Below, piece after piece: positions 16,497-24,676 of a stretch of DNA of 64,000 nucleotides. Origin of the DNA: Promethearchaeota archaeon (lineage in GTDB: Archaea; Asgardarchaeota; Lokiarchaeia; Sigyniarchaeales; SOKP01). Positions within the stretch are counted from its first letter, which is position 1. Each line of letters opens with the position of its first letter. Both the position numbers and the translations under genes were made by a program. The DNA is taken from assembly GCA_016839555.1 (NCBI GenBank), contig JAEOUA010000004.1, forward strand, positions 1-64,000, given 5' to 3'. The notes under the pieces are model-generated. The model saw only the letters and a list, made by a program, of their open reading frames with translations, was not told where the DNA came from and made no database searches.

Positions 16497-17627
16497 ATGA
16501 TCTTAAGTAAGGACCAAGCTAAACTGTTAGAAAAAGAAGGAATTAAGGCAACAGAAGATTTAGTTGCGTTAAGCAAAAGTCAAATTAGAAATTTGGCAAA
16601 AAAGACGGGGCTTTCTGCTAAATTAATTGATACTTGCCAAGAATACGCAGACTTAATGCGTGTTGAAGGGATTAGTCCAGAGTATGCTCATTTAATCAAT
16701 CTAATAGGGATTGATTCTGTCAAGGAATTATCAATGCGTAATGCTAAAAATACATTAGAAAAAATGGAAAGTTATTTAAAAGAAAATCCGAAAATAGTTA
16801 AACAACTTCCCAAAATTGAAGATATTGAAAATTGGATTGAGCAAGCCAATATTTTAAAACAAAAATATGGAAAATATAATAAAGAATATTGGAATGAGAA
16901 ATGGAAGAAATCTCCCATAATTTATAAGGGAAGAGCACTTAGGGGGAGTTCCTATAATCAAATAGTATCTATTGATGTTAAAACTTTTTTAAAGAAAGAT
17001 GATGCGATTCTCCAAAAAGTTATCTCTGTATTCAACTTAAAAAAGGGTACCTTTAATGAGACAGCATTAGAATGTCAAAAATTTGTCCACGACAGCATAA
17101 AATATTTATATGATGAATTAAGTGCTGATTGCGTGGAGTACTGGCAATTTCCCTTCGAGACTGCTCAATCAGGAATAGGAGATTGTGAAGACGGCGCTAT
17201 ATTCATGGCAGGACTTATGTTAAATGCAGGAATTCCTTCATGGAGGATTAAGGTCTGTGCAGGCACAGTGCTACAAGATCCTAATGTGGCACCTTCAAGT
17301 GATGGCAATCTGGGAGGGCATTGCTATACTATTTATTTAGCTGACAGACCAGATTCAAAACGCAAACTAGAATGGGTAATCTTAGATTGGTGCTACAATC
17401 CTGATCCTGATATACCTATAGAGAAAAAACCATTATCACGAAATGGAGGGCAAAAAAAATCATACAAAGATGTGTGGTTTACCTTTAATGACGAAAATAG
17501 TTGGGCTAATACTGCGTTTGAAATAATTGATGATAGAATCAGTAAAAATCAAAAAACGAAGAAGGAAAGCGTCTTGAATAAAATAAAAGAAATTATGAAT
17601 CAAATTGATGTAAAAGTTAAAAAATAA
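16497..17627 (+). CDS. Transglutaminase-like cysteine protein with N-terminal HhH/DUF4332-like domain
   Basis: 376 residues in two parts. Residues 1-95 form a helical SAM/HhH-like domain of two helix-hairpin repeats (an 'LLEKEGI...' unit and a 'LINLIGI...' unit), like DUF4332. Residues 150-330 are a transglutaminase/protease fold whose triad can be read as Cys230 (Gly-Asp-Cys-Glu-Asp), His275 (Gly-Gly-His-Cys-Tyr) and Asp297 (Ile-Leu-Asp-Trp). With the triad intact it should be an active thiol enzyme, either a protease/amidase or an amide cross-linker. No signal peptide is seen, so it should be cytoplasmic. It shares a promoter-like motif with the next gene (Roadblock). Fusion of an HhH-type domain, usually a nucleic-acid or protein-binding module, to a transglutaminase core is unusual. 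Confidence 0.78.
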   Translation: MILSKDQAKLLEKEGIKATEDLVALSKSQIRNLAKKTGLSAKLIDTCQEYADLMRVEGISPEYAHLINLIGIDSVKELSMRNAKNTLEKMESYLKENPKIVKQLPKIEDIENWIEQANILKQKYGKYNKEYWNEKWKKSPIIYKGRALRGSSYNQIVSIDVKTFLKKDDAILQKVISVFNLKKGTFNETALECQKFVHDSIKYLYDELSADCVEYWQFPFETAQSGIGDCEDGAIFMAGLMLNAGIPSWRIKVCAGTVLQDPNVAPSSDGNLGGHCYTIYLADRPDSKRKLEWVILDWCYNPDPDIPIEKKPLSRNGGQKKSYKDVWFTFNDENSWANTAFEIIDDRISKNQKTKKESVLNKIKEIMNQIDVKVKK

Positions 17628-17666
17628 AAAATTCAATAAAGCAAAAAGATTAAATTACTCTATTAA

Positions 17667-17690
17667 TATTTAAATAATATTATAACTTTT
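17667..17690 (+). promoter_or_regulatory. Promoter-like element of the Roadblock gene
   Basis: TATTTAAATAATATTATAAC followed by TTTT repeats the element found before the preceding gene (16411-16432), here 67 bases before the ATG. A GGAG ribosome-binding site follows about nine bases before the start. Probable TATA box with a shared downstream block. Confidence 0.45.
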
Positions 17691-17733
17691 ATAATAAGTA
17701 TATATATATGTAATCTTAATGGAGTTTATATAA

Positions 17734-18087
17734 ATGAGCTCGAAGATAGAAAGTATTTTGGATAATTTAAAGGCGATTAAAGGAGTCCATGGATCAGCAT
17801 TAATCGAACGATTTGGTTTAATTAAAGGGCAAGCTCTGCCAGGCTGGATAGACCCTGAATCCCTAGCGGCAATGGTTACGTTAATATTAAAGGCAAGTCA
17901 GCGCGCTACCAAGGAATTAGAGCAAGGTGAATTTTTAGATGCAATTATCGAGAGTAAAAATGGAAAAATTCTTTTTACTGAGATTAAAGGCAATGTCCTC
18001 GCCGTGCTTACAACGGTTGAGGCTAAGCTGGGTATTATTAATTTAAAGTTGGAAGCTGCAAAAAAGAGTTTAGCAGCAGAATTATAA
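17734..18087 (+). CDS. Roadblock/LC7-domain protein
   Basis: A 117-residue single-domain Roadblock/LC7 (longin-like) protein. The N-terminal helix with 'Ile-Lys-Gly-Val-His-Gly-Ser-Ala-Leu-Ile' begins the fold; central strands carry 'Gly-Lys-Ile-Leu-Phe' and 'Val-Leu-Ala-Val-Leu-Thr', and a C-terminal amphipathic helix closes it. Such proteins dimerise and, in eukaryotes and Myxococcus, regulate small GTPases (MglB, Ragulator subunits). Asgard genomes hold many of them. No GTPase gene is adjacent, so the partner may be elsewhere, including the Rab-like protein at 56304. The gene is monocistronic with its own TATA-like element. Confidence 0.85.
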   Translation: MSSKIESILDNLKAIKGVHGSALIERFGLIKGQALPGWIDPESLAAMVTLILKASQRATKELEQGEFLDAIIESKNGKILFTEIKGNVLAVLTTVEAKLGIINLKLEAAKKSLAAEL

Positions 18088-18288
18088 TCATTTTTTTATC
18101 TTTCATTTTTATCTTATTTTAATATATCTCATTATTTATTCTGAAATCTATTTACTTTTTCCTCATTTAATTTCTATAAAAATTAAGTGAAATAAAGCAA
18201 AATTTTTCGAGTTAGAGGATAATAGAATTTTTTAAAAAAGAAATTTATATTTTTGATAAAAAAGAGAGATTAATAAGTTTTTATTTGA

Positions 18289-19032
18289 TTATTTTTTCTT
18301 TTTCTTTAAGGGCGCACCGCAATTTACGCATGTTTTAGCATCCGCTTGAATTTCAGCTCCACAAAAAGGACAATAATTTTTCTTAGGTTGAGTAATTTCT
18401 GTTTCAAGAGGCTCTTTTTGAGGAAAGGTGGTTTCTATTGTTGGTTTTGGTTCTTCCAATTGAAGAAGGTTTTTAAAATTCTCTAATTTAAAGTAGCCTA
18501 TTATTCTATAAATCCACCCTATAAAGACGGTTATTGCAAATATTGATAAGATATCCATAAGAGCTGCTGTTCTTAAATTTTGTGAAGCATTAATTCCTTT
18601 ATCAGCACGCGGGAAATTTTGGGTTTCTTCGAAAAATTTCATGAATCTTTTCCAAGCTTTCCGCTCGATTGCTCCATAGCTTATTTTTAGTATTAAACCG
18701 ATTAAAGTAAAGATACCAAACCCTGTATAAATAATAATATGCTCAATATTTATAACTAAGGCAAAATTAATTAACCAAATAAATATTATAATAGATGTAA
18801 TAAATCGAATAATTGTCGCCTTTTTAAATTTAGCATGATAGGTATTTAATGAGCTATTTTTTAATTTTTCGTTTGCATATTTAATATGCTTTAATGCTGT
18901 TAAAGTAAAAACAAGAACAATTACACTAAAAGGAAAAAACATCAGGAATGTTTCTACAATTGTAAAAATTGCAACTAATTTCATTTTATTACCATATTCT
19001 TCAAACTCTTTAAGGACTTTTTTATCTATCAT
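18289..19032 (-). CDS. Four-helix membrane protein with C-terminal zinc ribbon
   Basis: 247 residues not matching a family I can name. Hydrophobic helices lie near 15-45, 72-92, 95-118 and 155-178. A Pro/Glu/Thr-rich linker (190-215) leads to a zinc ribbon: Cys-Pro-Phe-Cys-Gly, then Cys-Val-Asn-Cys-Gly about twelve residues later, and a poly-Lys tail. The layout resembles archaeal membrane proteins that carry a cytosolic zinc-ribbon adaptor. Function unknown. Confidence 0.7.
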   Translation of the reverse strand: MIDKKVLKEFEEYGNKMKLVAIFTIVETFLMFFPFSVIVLVFTLTALKHIKYANEKLKNSSLNTYHAKFKKATIIRFITSIIIFIWLINFALVINIEHIIIYTGFGIFTLIGLILKISYGAIERKAWKRFMKFFEETQNFPRADKGINASQNLRTAALMDILSIFAITVFIGWIYRIIGYFKLENFKNLLQLEEPKPTIETTFPQKEPLETEITQPKKNYCPFCGAEIQADAKTCVNCGAPLKKKKK

Positions 19033-19188
19033 TTATATTCTCATATAAGTTTTTTTATTAGAAAGTTATCTACAAATATGAATAATTTTTTTTTAACTTT
19101 TTCTATAAATTTCTTATAATTATATGTTTAAATTTAAAGAATAATAGGAACGGAATCAAATCATTTATTTTTATCTAAACGATATTGG

Positions 19189-19980
19189 CTAAAGTAAATT
19201 GTTCTTCTTTTTTCTTAATAAATATTTAGAAAAGATATTCATATATAAACAGTCTTCTGGGGGCATTTCTGTTGTCAGTTGAGGATTTTCAGTAAATTTT
19301 ACTTGAGCTCCGCGTATTATTACAATCGGTGTTTGTTCATCTGCCTCACCTAATAAAAATTGAGCAGCACTTGTTAAATCATCTGCAATTGCTCTCATAG
19401 TTATTTCTAACGGACGCCCAAATAAATCTGGCTGCCCTCTGCAATCTTCAATCGGTTCAAAGCCAGCTGTGGCAAGTGCTATACCTATAGTCCCTTTTCT
19501 TAATGGTTGGACTCGTGAGTCTGCAAATATTACACCTAAATCCGTTATATTAAATTCGTTTCTTAACTCTTTCCAAAAATACCATATTAGATCCTTCATA
19601 TTCTCTGGTAAAAGAACTACATTTCCACGTCCCGCGTTAGATTGATCAATCCCCGCATTTGCGATTAAAAAATTGTTAACTTCCGCTAATATCACATGAT
19701 TCATCCCCCCTAAAATAGAGTTAGCTTCTCTTAATATCAATTCCACATATTTTTCATTCATATCATATTTTTTTGCTAGTTTTTTCGCGGTTTTCGATAT
19801 TGGCTTAACCTTATTTAATTCTACTGCCCTTCCTTGAGCCGTAGCTATAACCTTTTCAGAAATAACTAATATATCTCCTTGTTTCAAAGACTCAATGTTC
19901 TCTTTAATTGAACTTATAATAATCTCCAGTAATGGATCATTTTTTTTAATTTGCGGAAGTTTAATTGAAAAGAGATACAT
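19189..19980 (-). CDS. cofE: Coenzyme F420-0:L-glutamate ligase
   Basis: A 263-residue CofE, which adds gamma-linked glutamates to F420-0 using GTP. Family features include the Ile-Ser-Glu-Lys-Val-Ile-Ala-Thr-Ala-Gln-Gly segment near 40-52 (GTP and metal site), Asn-Ala-Gly-Ile-Asp-Gln-Ser-Asn near 112-120, and an Asp-Ser-Arg-x-x-Pro-Leu-Arg-x-Gly motif near 152-162. The length matches the single-domain archaeal form rather than the FMN-fused bacterial FbiB. It shows that the organism makes F420. It is divergent from a dihydropteroate-synthase-family gene across about 50 bases, which suggests shared control of cofactor genes. Confidence 0.93.
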   Translation of the reverse strand: MYLFSIKLPQIKKNDPLLEIIISSIKENIESLKQGDILVISEKVIATAQGRAVELNKVKPISKTAKKLAKKYDMNEKYVELILREANSILGGMNHVILAEVNNFLIANAGIDQSNAGRGNVVLLPENMKDLIWYFWKELRNEFNITDLGVIFADSRVQPLRKGTIGIALATAGFEPIEDCRGQPDLFGRPLEITMRAIADDLTSAAQFLLGEADEQTPIVIIRGAQVKFTENPQLTTEMPPEDCLYMNIFSKYLLRKKKNNLL

Positions 19981-20034
19981 ACTATATAAAGAAAGAATTA
20001 AACTTAATTGATATATTTTGATAATTGATAGACT

Positions 20035-20904
20035 TTGCTAAATTCAAAGATATATTCTAATTTCTATAATATTCTTGAAATTGGCGATACTCATCCCACT
20101 GTGATAATGGGGGTAATTAATTTAAGTCCAGAATCATTTTATAAAGGGTCTATATATAAGGGTGTAGAGGTAATCAAAAATGCTGCAGAAGAAATGATTT
20201 TTAATGGAGCAAAAATGCTTGATATTGGAGCAAGATCTACTGCACCTTGGTCTAAGAAAATATCTATTCAAGAGGAAAAAGAAAGGATTATCCCTGCTCT
20301 TGAAATTATTTCAGAATTTATTGATAATAACTTTATTTTATCGATTGACACCCAATACCGTGAAATAGCAGAGATAGCTTACGATCTAGCAAATAAATTT
20401 AAGAAAAAGATTATCATAAATGATGTGAGTTGCTTAAAAACAGATCCCAAATTAATTGATTTTATAATATCTCATGAAATTCCAATCATCTTGATGGCAT
20501 CAAAAAAAATTCCCGGCGATTTATGTAAAATTGAAGAAATCATAGAAGAGCTGGGGAAAACAATAAATTTACTAAAAAATAAAGGTTATAATGAACAAAA
20601 CATTATTATAGATCCAGGGATAGGGCATTGGGTGGAAAAAAAAACTTATGAATATGATTTAAAAATAATAAATAATCTCCAAAAACTTCGAGTACTTCAA
20701 AGACCAATTTTAGTTGCTATATCTCGAAAATCTTTTATTGGCAATGTTTTAAAAATTGATGATCCTAAAGATAGACTATCTGGCAGCTTATCATCAACAG
20801 CAATAGCCGTTTATAATGGTGCCCACATTATTAGGACTCATGATGTAAATAAAAATCTTTTAGATATTATTAAAATGGCGGAGGCTATTAGAAAAAATCA
20901 ATAA
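20035..20904 (+). CDS. folP: Dihydropteroate synthase family protein
   Basis: A 289-residue pterin-binding TIM barrel. Motifs in order: Met-Gly-Val-Ile-Asn-Leu-Ser-Pro-Glu-Ser-Phe at 25-35 (substrate loop 1), Asp-Ile-Gly-Ala-Arg-Ser-Thr at 63-69 (loop 2; the usual Gly-Gly-Glu-Ser is Gly-Ala-Arg-Ser), Ile-Asp-Thr-Gln at 104-107, Ile-Asn-Asp-Val-Ser at 128-132, Asp-Pro-Gly-Ile-Gly at 193-197, Ser-Arg-Lys-Ser-Phe-Ile-Gly at 230-236 and Arg-Thr-His-Asp-Val near 267. It should join a pterin pyrophosphate to an aminobenzoate for folate or a methanopterin-like C1 carrier. The start is TTG at 20035; the next ATG would remove loop 1. Its neighbour on the other strand is cofE. Confidence 0.85.
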   Translation: MLNSKIYSNFYNILEIGDTHPTVIMGVINLSPESFYKGSIYKGVEVIKNAAEEMIFNGAKMLDIGARSTAPWSKKISIQEEKERIIPALEIISEFIDNNFILSIDTQYREIAEIAYDLANKFKKKIIINDVSCLKTDPKLIDFIISHEIPIILMASKKIPGDLCKIEEIIEELGKTINLLKNKGYNEQNIIIDPGIGHWVEKKTYEYDLKIINNLQKLRVLQRPILVAISRKSFIGNVLKIDDPKDRLSGSLSSTAIAVYNGAHIIRTHDVNKNLLDIIKMAEAIRKNQ

Positions 20905-20937
20905 TTAAATAACTATTAATTTAATTATTATATATAT

Positions 20938-22152
20938 ATGACTTTACCATTAGAAAATATTCTGATAATTGATTTAAGCAGAATGCTTCCAGGACCATAT
21001 TGTAGTATGATATTAGCAGATTTAGGAGCTGAAGTCATTCGCGTTGAAAATCCTAAATTTCCATATGGTAATCCTCCTCCATTCTATCAAAAAGGTAGAT
21101 ATCGTGTGAGCGCATTTAATACAATTTTAATGCGCAATAAAAAATCTATGGCTCTTAATCTTAAGAAGAAAGAGGGGCGAGACATCTTTTATAAATTAGT
21201 AAAAGATGCTGATGTTGTTTTAGAGACATTTCGCCCTGGAGTTGTTGATGATTTAGAAATAGACTACAATACAATATCTAAAATAAATAATGGGATAATT
21301 TATTGTTCCCTTTCTGGGTATGGTCAAGATGGTCCTTATAGGAGGAGAGCTGGTCATGATTTAAATTATGTGGGGCTTTGTGGTATTTTGGATTTAAATA
21401 GAGAAAGAAAAGTCTATGGAAATGAAAATCAAAAAAGAAAACCTATAGTGCCTGGTATTCAAGCAGCAGATATAGGAGGGGGTCTAATGGCTACTATCGC
21501 AATTCTTGGAGCGGTTATTGAGAGAGAAAAAAATCCTAACAGAGATGGACAATATATTGATGTGGCAATGTTAGATATCTCTTTTTCATTTATGCCAATG
21601 GCAGCAGCCTTTCATTTTTCAAAGGATAAAAAAGGTATGATCATACCAGAAAATCCGTTACACGGCTCCGCACCATATTATCAAACTTATGAAACCATGG
21701 ATAATAAATATTTATCAGTAGGGGCAATCGAGATGAAGTTTTGGTATCAATTATGCGAAGGGTTAGGGCGTGAAGATTTAAAATTAAAACAAGGAGCAAG
21801 CGGAAAAGAAAGAGAAAAAGTTTTTAAAGAAGTTCAAAACGAATTTTTAAAAAAAACCCAAGCAGAATGGATGGAAATCTTTAAGGATATGGATGCATGT
21901 GTAGCCCCTATAAAAGATTTCGGAGAAGCATGCGAAGATCCGCAAATTAAGGCCAGAAATATGGTTGTAAAGCAAATGCATCCTAAAATTGGAGAAATCA
22001 AAAATGTAGCATCGCCTATAAAATATTCAAGAACTACTTTAAGCATTAAAACTTTAGCTCCTAAAGTGGGAGGACAAACCAAGACTATATTGGCATCGTT
22101 GGGATTCTCTAAGATGGATATCAAAGAATTTAAAAAAAATGGTATAATCTAA
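20938..22152 (+). CDS. Class III (CaiB/BaiF) CoA-transferase
   Basis: A 404-residue family III CoA-transferase, which moves CoA between acids through mixed anhydride and enzyme-thioester intermediates. The N-terminal Asp-Leu-Ser-Arg-Met-Leu-Pro-Gly-Pro-Tyr-Cys segment and Gly-Ala-Glu-Val-Ile-Arg-Val-Glu are standard. The catalytic aspartate is most likely Asp178, in Gly-Ile-Gln-Ala-Ala-Asp-Ile-Gly-Gly-Gly. The Asn-Leu-Lys-Lys-Lys-Glu-Gly-Arg segment near 74 binds CoA in homologues. It is close to alpha-methylacyl-CoA racemase and BaiF in length and motifs, so the acid cannot be named. It follows the DHPS gene by 33 bases with a short AT-rich gap that may hold its own promoter. Confidence 0.87.
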   Translation: MTLPLENILIIDLSRMLPGPYCSMILADLGAEVIRVENPKFPYGNPPPFYQKGRYRVSAFNTILMRNKKSMALNLKKKEGRDIFYKLVKDADVVLETFRPGVVDDLEIDYNTISKINNGIIYCSLSGYGQDGPYRRRAGHDLNYVGLCGILDLNRERKVYGNENQKRKPIVPGIQAADIGGGLMATIAILGAVIEREKNPNRDGQYIDVAMLDISFSFMPMAAAFHFSKDKKGMIIPENPLHGSAPYYQTYETMDNKYLSVGAIEMKFWYQLCEGLGREDLKLKQGASGKEREKVFKEVQNEFLKKTQAEWMEIFKDMDACVAPIKDFGEACEDPQIKARNMVVKQMHPKIGEIKNVASPIKYSRTTLSIKTLAPKVGGQTKTILASLGFSKMDIKEFKKNGII

Positions 22153-22244
22153 TTAGTTTAATAAAAAATTATCACGATAGTTTTAATACATTTTATTTTT
22201 ATATATCCTATAAGTTTCTCAAACTCTAATAAACCCTTATTATA

Positions 22245-23870
22245 ATGTCGAAAGAATTAGATGATTCTAAAAAAAGAGATATTTCTAATAATTCAAAAGA
22301 AGAAGACACAAACTTTCAAGTAAGTGAAAAACATACACTTGAAGAACCTTTTGAAGATAAAGAGAGAGAAAGAAAAGAAAAAGCTGTTATAATCGAAGCG
22401 CAAGTATATAAAACAATAATACTATATGCCAGTAGATATGCTAATAAATCAATACCGAAAGAAGATTGGAAAGAAATCTATGGAATGTTAATTGGGTATA
22501 CTGATGAAGAATTAGTTTATGTGGAACGAGCAGAGGCTCTCACTTTTGGACATGCTACAGATGTACAATTAGATGAGCGACATTATGCTTTTATTGAAGA
22601 AATTGAAAATAAATTATACAAAGAAAACAATAATAGGTTCATTGTTGGGTGGTTTCATTCACATCCTGGATTAAATCTATTTTTTTCGTATATAGACTTA
22701 ATCAATCATTTAGGATTTCAAGGTAAAAACCCAGACGCAATCGGATTAGTCTTTGATCATGAACTCCTTGGAAAAAAGAAATTAGAAAAAGTAGAGGGAA
22801 CAGAACATAAAATAACAAAATATGAAACCGGTTTTGAGATTTATAGAATAAATGATATAACTATGGATGTTAATTCTCCTGAATTTGACAATAATTATCA
22901 TTCTGTAGATTATGTTGTAAAAGGACTTAATAAATTTTTCTTTGCAAATGTATTATCTGAATTATCGGCGTTAGTAAGCGCAGGCAAGCCCTTACAATCG
23001 GCTTATGGCGAGGATTTTACCTTAGATTCTGATTTCAGTAGCAAAAATGAAAGTCAAGATAAAAAAGGAATGGGGAATATTTTTAAACAGAAAGAATTTG
23101 GAGATTTTAATAGTGATATCTTAGAAGAAATCCCTAAAGATAATGATATTTCTTTTAATGGAGAGGAATTATTTTATGGGGAGAAAAAAGAAGAATTTGA
23201 TCATATAAAAATAAAAGAAGAAACTGCCGAACAATTAATTTATGAAGGAAATGAGGCTTTTAAAAAGAATGATGTATTTCAAGGTGTCGAAAAATATCGA
23301 AATGCCATTGAGGTTTATGAGGATATTGGAAATTCTCAGAGAATTTTAGAATTATTAAAATCTGTATCAGAAAATTGCATTTCCAGCAATCATTTAATTT
23401 TAGCTCAGGAATTCACTGAAAAATTATTAAGGCTAGCTAAGAAAGAAAATCAACCATTTTATGAAGGTGAAGCTAATTATTTAAGAGGATATATATTATT
23501 AAAACAAGATCAAAATGAAAATATTCAAGAAGCTCTAATTATAATACAAAATGCAGCAGTAATTTTCGAAGATGCTGAAGATTATGTTGGAGCAGCTTTA
23601 TGTTTTCATAAAATTGGTACAATTTATCAGTCACCCTTAGAAAAATTTGAAAACTGTTGCCTTTTTTATGAAGAAGCAATTGAAAATTATAACAAGGCTA
23701 TAATTAAGAGCCATCCTCTAAGAAAAACGATGTGGACCAAACCAGATAGATTAGTTCAAAAAATTTTAGATCTCAAAGAAAAGATAGAAAAATTGCTCCC
23801 GAAGGTAAAAGATCTTCATATAAAAAATATGGTAAAAGAAAACTTAGAAAATCTCGATTATAATTTTTAA
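22245..23870 (+). CDS. JAMM (MPN+) metalloprotease with helical-repeat tail
   Basis: 541 residues. After a charged 45-residue lead, residues 50-200 form an MPN domain with a complete JAMM zinc site: Glu78 (Glu-Ile-Tyr-Gly-Met-Leu-Ile-Gly), His138 and His140 (His-Ser-His-Pro), Ser148 and Asp151. It should therefore be active, like Rpn11 or AMSH, which cleave isopeptide bonds to ubiquitin-like proteins. Residues 320-500 are amphipathic helix pairs resembling TPR/MIT repeats (Tyr-Glu-Gly-Asn-Glu-Ala-Phe, Tyr-Arg-Asn-Ala-Ile-Glu-Val-Tyr). Such a tail after a JAMM domain would give a docking surface. No ubiquitin, E1 or E2 gene lies nearby. The following zinc-finger gene is 92 bases downstream. 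Confidence 0.84.
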   Translation: MSKELDDSKKRDISNNSKEEDTNFQVSEKHTLEEPFEDKERERKEKAVIIEAQVYKTIILYASRYANKSIPKEDWKEIYGMLIGYTDEELVYVERAEALTFGHATDVQLDERHYAFIEEIENKLYKENNNRFIVGWFHSHPGLNLFFSYIDLINHLGFQGKNPDAIGLVFDHELLGKKKLEKVEGTEHKITKYETGFEIYRINDITMDVNSPEFDNNYHSVDYVVKGLNKFFFANVLSELSALVSAGKPLQSAYGEDFTLDSDFSSKNESQDKKGMGNIFKQKEFGDFNSDILEEIPKDNDISFNGEELFYGEKKEEFDHIKIKEETAEQLIYEGNEAFKKNDVFQGVEKYRNAIEVYEDIGNSQRILELLKSVSENCISSNHLILAQEFTEKLLRLAKKENQPFYEGEANYLRGYILLKQDQNENIQEALIIIQNAAVIFEDAEDYVGAALCFHKIGTIYQSPLEKFENCCLFYEEAIENYNKAIIKSHPLRKTMWTKPDRLVQKILDLKEKIEKLLPKVKDLHIKNMVKENLENLDYNF

Positions 23871-23962
23871 CTATTATTAGGGTTTAATCTATTAAAAGAT
23901 AAAATAAAAAAAAATTTATTTTATAATTCATTCCTTTTTATATACACTATTTTTAAGAGTAA

Positions 23963-24670
23963 GTGATTAATATTCCTCGTAGAAAAAGAAAATTAAAATA
24001 TTCAAGAAAATACGCTTGTAAATATTTAGAACCAATGGGAGATATTTCGAGTAGTCGACAACCTTTATGTTATTGTACAGAAAGAGACTTAGTTCTTGGG
24101 ACAAAGGCTTATATATGCCAAGTGTGTTCGCTTTATTCAAAAACAAATACGAAAATTACGGAAGTTTATCAAGAAAGTAAAGCGGAGGCAGACAAATTAA
24201 TTGAGGAAGAGGAAGTAGAAGAAATAGAAATTGAAGAATTAGAAGAGGAAGAAGAAATAGATTTGTCTGTTGAAGAATTTGAAGAGGAAGAAATAATAAT
24301 AGAAAGATATGAACAAAAAAGAGCGGGTAAAGCAATAGAAGAAGCTGAGGAATTTGCTGAGATGGAATGCCCTTTTTGCGGAGAGCTTTTTGATAATCTC
24401 GCCACTCATATTAGGGAGTGTGAGTTCGCACCTGATGATGTTGATATAGAGGATTATCTTCCTTCTCGAAAACCTAAAAAGGAAAAAAAAGAAGAGAAAG
24501 CAATTGAGAAAGATGAAGATAAACTTAAGTGTCCTTATTGTGGAAAAACGTATGCACGCTTAGGAAGGCATTTACCTTATTGTGAAGAAAGACCTGATGA
24601 CGCTGATGAAGAGCTTGAAGAAAAATACAAAGATGGTAAAATTGATTTAACTGAATTTAAAAAAGATTAA
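23963..24670 (+). CDS. Acidic zinc-finger protein with two C2HC fingers
   Basis: 235 residues from a GTG start. The basic N-terminus holds a first cysteine cluster (Cys19, Cys36, Cys38, Cys52, Cys55). A Glu-rich stretch, roughly 70-120, follows. Two C2HC fingers come next: Cys136, Cys139, His149, Cys153 and Cys190, Cys193, His203, Cys207, each followed by a Pro-Asp-Asp segment. The paired fingers and acidic hinge suggest protein or nucleic-acid binding. The stop lies six bases before the radical SAM gene, so the two are cotranscribed, and the JAMM gene is upstream. I do not recognise a named family. Confidence 0.75.
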   Translation: MINIPRRKRKLKYSRKYACKYLEPMGDISSSRQPLCYCTERDLVLGTKAYICQVCSLYSKTNTKITEVYQESKAEADKLIEEEEVEEIEIEELEEEEEIDLSVEEFEEEEIIIERYEQKRAGKAIEEAEEFAEMECPFCGELFDNLATHIRECEFAPDDVDIEDYLPSRKPKKEKKEEKAIEKDEDKLKCPYCGKTYARLGRHLPYCEERPDDADEELEEKYKDGKIDLTEFKKD

Positions 24671-24676
24671 TAATTT

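Noticed and set aside
24169-24405. Ser-rich frame on the minus strand inside the acidic zinc-finger gene
   Set aside because: It is the antisense of a Glu-rich coding stretch, which always gives Ser-rich shadows.
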